Shown one piece after another: positions 34,590 to 43,900 of a stretch of 43,900 nt of DNA (within the stretch, counting starts at the first letter, position 1; each line of letters opens with the position of its first letter). The stretch is from an uncultured Spartobacteria bacterium (GTDB lineage Bacteria; Verrucomicrobiota; Verrucomicrobiia; Chthoniobacterales; Chthoniobacteraceae): the NCBI GenBank assembly GCA_903882875.1, contig CAIRYQ010000002.1:1-43900 (forward strand), given 5' to 3'. A program made the position numbers and the translations under genes. The notes under the pieces are model-generated. The model was given only the letters and a program-made list of their open reading frames with translations, was not told the DNA's origin and did no database searches.

Positions 34590-35852
34590 ATGGACAAGCT
34601 TCCCGGTTTCCGCGACTTCTACCCCGCCGACTGCGCGCGGAGAAACTACGTGCTCGAAACGTGGCGCGGCGTCGCGCGGCGCTACGGCTTCGTCGAGTTC
34701 GACGGCCCGGTGGTCGAGTCCATGGAGCTTTACGAAAAGAAGAGCGGCGGCGAACTCGTCGGCCAGCTTTTCACCGTCGGCGTGACTGCCGAACCCGGCG
34801 CAGTGAAAGGCGCGCTGCGTCCCGAGATGACGCCGACGCTCGCGCGCATGGTCGCCGCGCGTGAGCGCGATTTCAAAAAGCCGCTGAAGTGGTTTTGCGT
34901 GCCGAATTTCTTCCGTCACGAACGCCAGCAGCGCGGGCGGCTGCGCGAGTTCTGCCAGCTCAACTGCGACATCATCGGCGAATCATCGCCCGCCGCGGAC
35001 GCCGAACTGCTCGCAGTGCAGATCGACATGCTCCGCGCGTGCGGGCTGACGGAAAGGGATTTCGTCGTGCGACTCTCCAGCCGCACGGCGTGGCAGGATT
35101 TTTTCCAGGCGAATGCGAAGCGCGCAGACGGAGCCGCGCTCACGGCGGACGACGAGTACGAATTTTTTCAAATCGTGGACAAGGCCGAGCGCGCGCCGGC
35201 GGAAAAGACCGGTGCCGTGCTGACGAAATTCAGCATGAGCGCGGACACTGTGCTCGCATTCATGCTCAGCAAGGAGCCGACGGCGGAACTCACTCCGATC
35301 ATCGCCGACCTCCAGGCGCGCGGCCTCGGCGCATTCGTCGAGCTGGATTACGCGATCGTGCGCGGCCTCGCCTACTACACCGGCGTCGTCTTCGAGGTCT
35401 TCGACCGCGCGAAGAACGAGCGCGCCGTCGCCGGCGGCGGACGCTACGATCGGCTGCTCTCGCTGATGAGCGACGGTAAGGTGGACCTGCCCGCGCTCGG
35501 CTTCGGCATGGGCGACGTGGTGCTGCTGAACCTCCTCGACGAAATCCCCGCCGCGAAGGCAAAGCTCGACGCATGGTGCGCCGCACAGCACGCGTGCGAC
35601 CTCTACGTCGTCATCGCGAAAGAGGAACTCCGCCCGCAGGCGCTCGCGCTCGTGCAGGAACTCCGCGACAGCGGCAAGCGCACGGACTTCGCACTCGCGC
35701 CTGCGAAGGTCGGCAAACAATTCCAAGCCGCGGAAAATCTCGGCGCACGGCTCGCCGTCGTCATCGGCGAAGAATGGCCGCGCGTGAAAGTGAAGACGCT
35801 CGCGACGCGCGAGGAACGCGAAGTCAGCCGCGAGGAAATTTCGCAACTCTGA
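34590..35852 (+). CDS. hisS: Histidyl-tRNA synthetase
   Basis: A 420-aa class II synthetase that charges tRNA-His. Motif 1 is around GFRDFYPADCARRN (6-19), motif 2 around FCVPNFFRHERQQRGRLREF (about 102-121), and the histidine-binding RGLAYYTGVVFEVFD is near 260-274. GGGRYDRLL (about 283-291) and the C-terminal anticodon-binding domain (DLYVVIAKEEL onward) follow. Complete. It is divergent from recF and converges on the aminotransferase gene. Confidence 0.95.
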   Translation: MDKLPGFRDFYPADCARRNYVLETWRGVARRYGFVEFDGPVVESMELYEKKSGGELVGQLFTVGVTAEPGAVKGALRPEMTPTLARMVAARERDFKKPLKWFCVPNFFRHERQQRGRLREFCQLNCDIIGESSPAADAELLAVQIDMLRACGLTERDFVVRLSSRTAWQDFFQANAKRADGAALTADDEYEFFQIVDKAERAPAEKTGAVLTKFSMSADTVLAFMLSKEPTAELTPIIADLQARGLGAFVELDYAIVRGLAYYTGVVFEVFDRAKNERAVAGGGRYDRLLSLMSDGKVDLPALGFGMGDVVLLNLLDEIPAAKAKLDAWCAAQHACDLYVVIAKEELRPQALALVQELRDSGKRTDFALAPAKVGKQFQAAENLGARLAVVIGEEWPRVKVKTLATREEREVSREEISQL

Positions 35853-35867
35853 CAGCGCGGAGTCGCG

Positions 35868-36662
35868 CTAGTCTTCCGCGCTTTCGCGCCGCTGCGCGAA
35901 TTCTGCGGCGAGTTTCGCGCCAACACTGCGCGGGCCGAGCGGGCGGCCCTCGAGCGTGGCGACGGGCATCACGCCGAGCCACGAGTTTGTGAGAAAGATT
36001 TCGTCTGCTGTTGTCGCGTCCTCGCGGCGCAGACGGCGCTCCTCGACTTTGCGGCGCTTGATCACCCATTCGCGCACGACGCCCGCGCGGCAGCCGGATT
36101 TGCGCGAAGGCGTGAGGATGCGCTCGTCCTTCACGATGAAGACGTTCGCGCAGCACGAGGAGACGAGTTCGCCGAAATCATTGCAGAGCAGAGCCTCGTC
36201 GAATTTCCGCGAGCACGCCTGCGCGAGTGCGTCGGCGTTGAACCAGTAGTTCGCGGTCTTCAGTCCGCCGAACATCGGACGGTAGAAGTCTTCGTGAAAA
36301 GTGAGCGACCAGCAGTCCTCGCGCTCCGGCTCGCGCGGCTCAATGAACAGGAACACGCGCGCATCCGTGATCGGCGCAGCGGGGCCTCCATCGCCCGCTG
36401 TCACGTAGATGCGCGCGAAGCCATTGATGCCTGCATTTTCAAAAACCGATCCTGCCGCCGCAACCGCCGCGTCCGGCATCGGGAAATCGCGCTCGGCGCA
36501 GGCGGTGAGAATGCGCTGCCGGTGCTCGGGCCAAAATTCGATCGCGCCATCCCGCACGGCCATGCTCTCGAAGAGCGCCATGCCGTGACGGAAGCCGCGG
36601 TCGGAAATCGGGACGCCTGCGGCGGGCTCGAACGCGCTGCCGTTCCAGAGCCAGCTTTTCAC
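35868..36662 (-). CDS. Class IV aminotransferase / aminodeoxychorismate lyase-like
   Basis: A 264-aa fold-type IV PLP enzyme (branched-chain aminotransferase, D-amino acid transaminase or PabC). The start region VPISDRGFRHGMALFESMAV (18-37) is the class mark; the PLP lysine is in G-G-L-K-T-A-N-Y near 145, and NVFIVKDERILTPS and GVVREWVI follow. PabC is the size match, but sequence alone does not decide. GTG at 36662 overlaps the response-regulator stop by four bases (GTGA). It is the last gene of a purA-uppS-regulator operon. Confidence 0.82.
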   Translation of the reverse strand: MKSWLWNGSAFEPAAGVPISDRGFRHGMALFESMAVRDGAIEFWPEHRQRILTACAERDFPMPDAAVAAAGSVFENAGINGFARIYVTAGDGGPAAPITDARVFLFIEPREPEREDCWSLTFHEDFYRPMFGGLKTANYWFNADALAQACSRKFDEALLCNDFGELVSSCCANVFIVKDERILTPSRKSGCRAGVVREWVIKRRKVEERRLRREDATTADEIFLTNSWLGVMPVATLEGRPLGPRSVGAKLAAEFAQRRESAED

Positions 36663-38077
36663 TGCACGACGAGTTCGCGCGTGATGCCGAATCGTTCGAG
36701 CCGCTTGCGCAATGTCGCGCGCGTGATGCCGAGGAGCTTCGCGGATTGCACCTGGTTGCCGCGCGTCTGCCGCATGGCATGGACGGTGAATTCGCGCTCC
36801 AGCCAAGGGAGCAGCTCGATGGTCGGATCGCTCTGCGCGACGCGGAGCAGCGCCTCGATGGCCTCTTCCTTTTGAATGGGACCCGCCGGGGTGGCTTCGC
36901 CGGCGGTGAAGCCGAGCGGAATGTCCTTTGGCATCAGGATGTCGCCCGTCGCCAGCACGCACGCGCGCTGGATGGTGTTCTCGAGTTCGCGCACGTTGCC
37001 GGGCCACAGATGGCCTTCGAGCACGCGCACGGCTTCCTCGCTGAGCTTGAGCCGCGGCAGATGTTTTTCCTCGGAGACGCGCTGCACGAAGTACTCGGCG
37101 AGCAGCCGGATGTCCTCGATGCGCTGGCGCAGCGGCGGGAGCTGCACGCGGACGACGTTGAGACGGTAAAAAAGATCCTCGCGGAAGCGCTTTGCGGAGA
37201 CCTCGGTCTCGAGGTTCTTGTTCGTCGCGGTGATGATGCGGACGTTCGTATTCACGACGTCGTTGCCGCCGACGCGCGACAGCTCGCCGTCCTGCAGAAC
37301 GCGCAAAATTTTGCCCTGCAGCGTGAGCGGCATGTCGCCGATTTCGTCGAGGAAAAGTGTCGCGCCATTGCTCTGCTCGAAACGCCCGATGCGCTGGCCG
37401 GTCGCGCCGGTGAACGCGCCCTTTTCATGGCCGAAAAGTTCGCTCTCGAGCAACTGCTCGGGAATCGCCGCGCAGTTGATCGCGACGAAGCCCTTCGCGC
37501 TGCGGCTCGAATAGTGGTGGATGGCGCGCGCGACGAGTTCCTTCCCCGTGCCGCTCTCGCCGGTGATCATCACCGGCGCGTCCGAGTGCGCGACGCGGCC
37601 GACGAGCTTGAACACCTGCTGCATCGCCTCGCTCTGGCCGACGATGCTGTCCTGGTGCTGCTCGACGGTGAGCTGCGGACGCGATGCGCGCGCGGCCTTG
37701 GTGGCGCGCTGTTCCTTGAGCGTCGCCTCGACGATGGCGCGGAAATTAAACGGCAGGCTTTCCTTTCGCAGAAAATCGAATGCGCCGAGCTTCATCGCCT
37801 CGATGACGGCCTGTGTCGTGCCGTACTGGCTGACGAGCAGCACGAACGCATTCGAGTCGCGCTCGCGGATGCGCGTGAGCAGCTCCTGGCCGGTGTAGGG
37901 CTCGAGGTGCGTGTCGGCGATGACGAGGTCGGGCGACTCGCTGGTGAAAATTTTCAGCGCTTCGTCCGCGCGCGCCGCGGAGAGCACGCTGAGCTCCGAA
38001 GCGGTGAGCTGCCTCACCGCCCACTTGAGAAAGTCGGTGTCAGGGTCAACGACGAGGACTGTTTGGCCTTTGGACAT
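36659..38077 (-). CDS. NtrC-type sigma-54 response regulator
   Basis: A 472-aa two-component regulator. Receiver domain 1-120: phosphoacceptor D55 (VIADTHLEP), acid pocket D11/D13 and K105. The AAA+ domain has Walker A GESGTGKE (173-180), the sigma-54 contact loop GAFTGA (220-225) and a DEIGD Walker B. A Fis-type helix-turn-helix at about 440-470 contains NQVQSAKLLGITRATLRKRL. It would activate sigma-54 promoters after phosphorylation; no sensor kinase is adjacent. It starts 2 bp after uppS ends, in the same operon. Confidence 0.94.
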   Translation of the reverse strand: MSKGQTVLVVDPDTDFLKWAVRQLTASELSVLSAARADEALKIFTSESPDLVIADTHLEPYTGQELLTRIRERDSNAFVLLVSQYGTTQAVIEAMKLGAFDFLRKESLPFNFRAIVEATLKEQRATKAARASRPQLTVEQHQDSIVGQSEAMQQVFKLVGRVAHSDAPVMITGESGTGKELVARAIHHYSSRSAKGFVAINCAAIPEQLLESELFGHEKGAFTGATGQRIGRFEQSNGATLFLDEIGDMPLTLQGKILRVLQDGELSRVGGNDVVNTNVRIITATNKNLETEVSAKRFREDLFYRLNVVRVQLPPLRQRIEDIRLLAEYFVQRVSEEKHLPRLKLSEEAVRVLEGHLWPGNVRELENTIQRACVLATGDILMPKDIPLGFTAGEATPAGPIQKEEAIEALLRVAQSDPTIELLPWLEREFTVHAMRQTRGNQVQSAKLLGITRATLRKRLERFGITRELVVQ

Positions 38078-38079
38078 TG

Positions 38080-41115
<3,036 letters not shown>

Positions 41116-41137
41116 ACGCACTTCGTGCTGAACGAGC

Positions 41138-41244
41138 GTGACTGGTGGCTGGTGAAAAGTGACTGGTCTCCGCACTGCTGATCCGCTGTCGCTGCTTTGC
41201 GCTGGATACGCAGCGCCAATCACCATTCACTAATCACCACTCAC
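41138..41244. repeat. Word-type inverted repeat, GTGACTG word
   Basis: Arm 1 (41138-41167) is four 7-nt words, GTGACTG GTGGCTG GTGAAAA GTGACTG. Arm 2 (41216-41244) is CCAATCA CCATTCA CTAATCA CCACTCA plus C. About 21-23 of 29 positions pair, with mismatches mostly where the words themselves vary. The loop is 48 nt. It lies between the isomerase and oxidoreductase genes. A different word but the same plan as the repeat at 4849. Confidence 0.8.
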
Positions 41245-41284
41245 AGCCCCGGAGCACACAACCCTCACCACTTTCACCCACATC

Positions 41285-42325
41285 ATGTCAGCAATAGTCC
41301 GCTTCGCACTCGTCGGCACCGGCAACATCTCCGGCATTCATGCACAGGCCATCAGCGAAATCCCCGGCGCAAAACTCACCGCCGCGTATTCCGTCGCTGG
41401 GCTCGAACCCTTTTGCGCCAAGTGGGGCATCGCTGCCGCCGCGTCGCTCGACGATCTCTTTGCCCGCGAAGACGTGGACGCCGTGTGCATCACCACGCCG
41501 AGCGGTTCGCACGGGGAGCCGGCCATCGCCGCGCTGAAGGCCGGCAAGCACGTGCTCTGCGAGAAGCCGCTGGAGATCACGGTGGAGAAAATCGACGCCA
41601 TCCTCGCCGCCGCGAAAGAGAGCGGCAAAATCCTCGCCGCCGTGTTCCAGAGCCGTTTCGGCGAAGGCGCGCGCACGGTGAAACGCGCCGTGGACGCCGG
41701 CCGCCTCGGCCGCCTCACGATCGCCAGCGCCTACGTGAAGTGGTGGCGCACGCAGGCTTACTACGACAGCGCAGGCTGGCGCGGCACTTGGGAGATGGAT
41801 GGCGGCGGCGCGCTCATGAACCAGGGCGTCCACGCGATTGATTTGCTCACGTGGTTCGTCGGCGTGCCCGTCGAGGTGAAGGCGAACATCGCCACGCTCG
41901 CCCACGAGCGGATCGCCGTCGAGGACACCGCGGTTGCCACGCTGCGCTTCGCAAACGGCGCGCTGGGTGTCGTCGAGGGGGCGACGAGCACGTATCCCGG
42001 CTGGAACAAGCGCATCGAGCTGAGCGGCGACAAGGGTTCCATCATCATCGAGGACGACGCGATTAAGTTCTGGCAGTTTGAAAAGGAGGAGCCCGGCGAC
42101 GAGGCGATCCGCGCTGGCGGCAGCACCTCTGCCATCGGCGGCGGCGTCGCAAACCCGATGGCCATCAGCACCGAGGGCCACCGCCTCCAGCTCGAAGACC
42201 TCTGCAACGCCATCCGCGAAAAGCGCCAGCCCGCCGTCCCCGGCAGCGACGCGCGCAACGCCGTCGCCGTCATCCGCGCAATCTACGAAGCTGCGAAGAC
42301 CGGCAGGGCGGTGCAGGTAAAGTAA
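41285..42325 (+). CDS. Gfo/Idh/MocA family oxidoreductase
   Basis: A 346-aa NAD(P)-dependent dehydrogenase. The Rossmann motif FALVGTGNISGIHAQ is at 7-21, the EKP motif in VLCEKPLEIT near 90-98, and the catalytic region GGALMNQGVHAIDLLTWF is near 177-194. Relatives oxidise sugars, inositols or sugar derivatives. The 3' 97 bases are duplicated downstream at 43102-43198. It follows the TIM-barrel isomerase on the same strand, likely the same pathway. Confidence 0.92.
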   Translation: MSAIVRFALVGTGNISGIHAQAISEIPGAKLTAAYSVAGLEPFCAKWGIAAAASLDDLFAREDVDAVCITTPSGSHGEPAIAALKAGKHVLCEKPLEITVEKIDAILAAAKESGKILAAVFQSRFGEGARTVKRAVDAGRLGRLTIASAYVKWWRTQAYYDSAGWRGTWEMDGGGALMNQGVHAIDLLTWFVGVPVEVKANIATLAHERIAVEDTAVATLRFANGALGVVEGATSTYPGWNKRIELSGDKGSIIIEDDAIKFWQFEKEEPGDEAIRAGGSTSAIGGGVANPMAISTEGHRLQLEDLCNAIREKRQPAVPGSDARNAVAVIRAIYEAAKTGRAVQVK

Positions 42326-42377
42326 GGAGCGATCCTCCGCCCTTTATTCCGGGGATCATTTTCGCCGCGGCAATCCG

Positions 42378-42797
42378 CTACCCCGTTCGGAAGCGTGATG
42401 CATCAAGCACCCGCACGCCGGGCATCCGCGAAAACTCCGTTGCGTTCAACGTCGAGACTTCGTGGCCGTGGAGTCGTGCAGTCGCGGCGATCAGCAAATC
42501 GTGGGCACCGGCACCGAGGCCCGCCTGCTGCATCGCGGCGGTGAGTGACGCGTGCTCGCGCGCCTCGGCGATGCCGAAGGGAAGCACGCGGTAGTCGCGC
42601 TCCAGTGCGGCGGCAAACCGCAGGCGGCTGTCCCGCTGCTCCTCCGTCTGCGCCCGGTGCGCGCCGTGCAGGAGTTCTGACAAGGTGATCGCGGTCACGA
42701 ACATTTCCGTATCGCCCAGCGAAGCGATCCAGCCATGCCAGTCGAAACGCTGACGCTGCCTGGCGATGAACACCGATGAATCCACCACTACGCCCAT
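42378..42797 (-). CDS. vapC: PIN-domain VapC-like toxin, module 3
   Basis: A 139-aa PIN ribonuclease. D6 (VVVDSSVFIA), E41 (TLSELLHGAHRA), D100 (AHDLLIAATA) and E121 (NATEFSRMPGV) fit the four-acid site. The last acid is E where many relatives have D. The start overlaps the antitoxin end by 10 bp. Intact and probably active. It lies between the direct copies of the oxidoreductase 3' end. Confidence 0.88.
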   Translation of the reverse strand: MGVVVDSSVFIARQRQRFDWHGWIASLGDTEMFVTAITLSELLHGAHRAQTEEQRDSRLRFAAALERDYRVLPFGIAEAREHASLTAAMQQAGLGAGAHDLLIAATARLHGHEVSTLNATEFSRMPGVRVLDASRFRTG

Positions 42798-43057
42798 CGG
42801 TCATCCGGCTTTCGGTTCATGGCTGTGCGTCCCGCCTCGATGTCGTGTGCGAACGCCTCCGCCTCGTCCGCCGGCAGAGGCCCGACTTTTTCCCACCAGT
42901 CGCGGGCGTCGCGGGCGGTTCGCACGGCGGTCGTGCCTGCGGAGACGGCCTCCAGTTCCGCCACAACGCGGATGCGCGCACCTTTCAGTTCAGCCGGCAG
43001 CGGCAGATGCAGGCTGCCGTCCTCGGAAGCTTCCAGAATCGCGGTGATCGTGCTCAT
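42788..43057 (-). CDS. Antitoxin of PIN module 3
   Basis: An 89-aa protein from ATG 43057: MSTITAILEASEDGSLHLPL is a beta-strand opening of the AbrB/MazE-like or related antitoxin type. A helical acidic segment PLPADEAEAFAHDIEAG follows. Upstream codons up to 43183 run through the duplicated oxidoreductase end in reverse and are not coding. It comes before the toxin, as is normal. Confidence 0.75.
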   Translation of the reverse strand: MSTITAILEASEDGSLHLPLPAELKGARIRVVAELEAVSAGTTAVRTARDARDWWEKVGPLPADEAEAFAHDIEAGRTAMNRKPDDRWA

Positions 43058-43231
43058 GCCCGCGAAGATGCCTGAACTCCGGGGCAACGCAAGCTGCCGT
43101 CGCTGCAACGCCATCCGCGAAAAGCGCCAGCCCGCCGTCGCTGGCAGCGGCGCGCGCAACGCCGTCGCCGTCATCTGCGCCATTTAAAGGCCGCGAAGGA
43201 GTAGCCACAGCGACTGGGACTTTGCGCTAAT

Positions 43232-43819
43232 TTAATAACCGCCGTGCTGTTCGAGCAATCGAACTATGTCTCTGTGTCCCTTGCTCGCCGCATTTTTTAA
43301 AGGGGTCCAATCGTTAAACCCTTTGGCATTGACACTGGCCCCTTTAGCTAAAAGTAGTTGCGCCATGTTTTTTAAGCCCCTGGCCGCTGCCCAGTGCAAA
43401 GGTGTTGCGGGCGCGAAGTCCTTGGCATGGATATCAGCCCCGTTGGCCAGTAGCAACTCAACCACATCGGCACGGTCATTGCCAACCGCTAAGTGCAAAG
43501 GTGTCGCTCCTTGAAATCTTGCTTTGGCATTCACTTCTGCTCCTTTGGCCAGCAGCACTTCCGCTACGTCATTATGGCCAAATTCCGCCGAATAGTGTAG
43601 AGACGTGTAGCCACTCACGTCATCCTTGGCGTTGACATCGGATCCTTGGGTTAATAGTAATTCCACCACGTCCTTGTGGCCATGTTGTGACGCCAAGTCC
43701 AAAGCTGCAAATTTATCGCTGCTTTTGTCATTCGGGTTCTTTCCAAAGCCTCTGCTGAAGACTAGTGCAACGTAACATTGACTTCGGCCACACATGAGAT
43801 AAGATTGGCGAATGGCCAT
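43232..43819 (-). pseudogene. Ankyrin-repeat protein, 5' end cut by an IS element
   Basis: A 195-aa frame with about five ankyrin repeats: ALDLASQHGHKDVVELLL, SLHYSAEFGHNDVAEVLL, PLHLAVGNDRADVVELLL, PLHWAAARGLKNMAQLLL and a last PLKNAASKGHRDIVRLLE. Such repeats bind other proteins. The coding sequence is AT-richer than the chromosome, a sign of transfer. Residues 1 to about 20 come from sequence that is the left end of the IS630-type element (from about 43765), so the original start and any signal peptide are gone. No function assigned. Confidence 0.7.
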
Positions 43820-43900
43820 TCAACCATTGATTCTTACTGATACCGAACGCATGGAACTTCAACGACGGGTGAGATCGCGTAGCGTTCGAGCAGAGGATTC
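43765..43900 (+). mobile_element. IS630-family insertion sequence, left end (cut by window edge)
   Basis: A TA dinucleotide (43763-43764), the usual IS630 target, is followed by GTGCAACGTAACATTGACTT, a plausible left terminal repeat. The transposase frame starts 48 bp later. The right end is outside the window, so the terminal repeat cannot be confirmed. Confidence 0.55.
43813..43900 (+). CDS. IS630-family transposase, N-terminal fragment
   Basis: ATG at 43813 and 29 codons to the window end: MAIQPLILTDTERMELQRR then VRSRSVRAED. This is the N-terminal start style of IS630 transposases, whose first part is a helix-turn-helix DNA-binding domain. The DDE catalytic part lies beyond the edge. Its start overlaps the opposite-strand ankyrin frame by 7 bases. 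Confidence 0.75.

Larger units (their letters stand above)
42202..43198. repeat. 97-bp direct repeats of the oxidoreductase 3' end around PIN module 3
   Basis: 42202-42298 (inside the Gfo/Idh/MocA gene) and 43102-43198 match over about 97 bases. The first 37 (CTGCAACGCCATCCGCGAAA onward) are identical; divergence grows toward the end. The downstream copy keeps the frame NAIREKRQPAVAGSGARNAV before a stop. The PIN toxin-antitoxin pair (42378-43057) lies between. The coordinates span both copies. Confidence 0.9.

Overview
The window looks like a piece of a high-GC (about 60-65%) Verrucomicrobiota chromosome, probably near the Chthoniobacterales. The basis is gene content: tandem secreted PQQ-type propeller genes, DUF1080 domains, Gfo/Idh/MocA plus TIM-barrel isomerase pairs, and lineage-type small membrane proteins. 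The taxon is inference; nothing in the window alone proves it.

Layout. 1-1383: 3' end of 23S rRNA, spacer, 5S rRNA and a strong terminator. 1.5-3.1 kb: a CvfB-like S1 protein and a YkgJ-type Cys-cluster protein, divergent. 3.3-5.6 kb: modABC molybdate importer. 5.7-8.7 kb: a convergent three-gene drug/ion efflux ABC system (permease, ATPase, HlyD-like lipoprotein). 8.7-11.8 kb: a decayed cyclic-nucleotide-binding gene, small membrane proteins, infC, and leuD with an unusual cloverleaf-forming leader. 11.9-20.8 kb: tRNA-Gly(TCC), an AMP-forming ligase, two secreted PQQ-like propeller proteins, an MFS carrier with a long coiled-coil insertion, and a PaaK-like adenylating enzyme. 20.9-25.1 kb: a small secreted protein, a DnaJ/CbpA-type co-chaperone, a secreted-protein gene split by an in-frame amber codon, a cysteine desulfurase and exonuclease III. 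25.1-29.5 kb: an accessory island with two PIN toxin-antitoxin modules, three C-terminal remnants of nucleotidyltransferase-like genes, a 21-bp tandem array and a lower-GC restriction-modification pair. 29.5-42.3 kb: core genes again (nuoC, nuoB, an MsbA-type exporter, recF, hisS, and an overlapping purA-uppS-response regulator-aminotransferase operon), then an isomerase and an oxidoreductase. 42.3-43.9 kb: a third PIN module, an ankyrin-repeat gene and the 5' end of an IS630-type transposase cut by the window edge.

The most unusual features are not protein genes. Six intergenic places carry imperfect inverted repeats whose arms are built from tandem 7-9 nt words. Each locus or pair of loci has its own word, but the architecture is shared; two of them fill operon gaps (modB-modC, nuoB-nuoC). 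A second is a perfectly paired 69-nt tRNA-shaped cloverleaf just upstream of leuD. A third is that two PIN toxin modules are each flanked by direct copies of the 3' end of a neighbouring gene.

No CRISPR array, prophage or biosynthetic gene cluster was seen.
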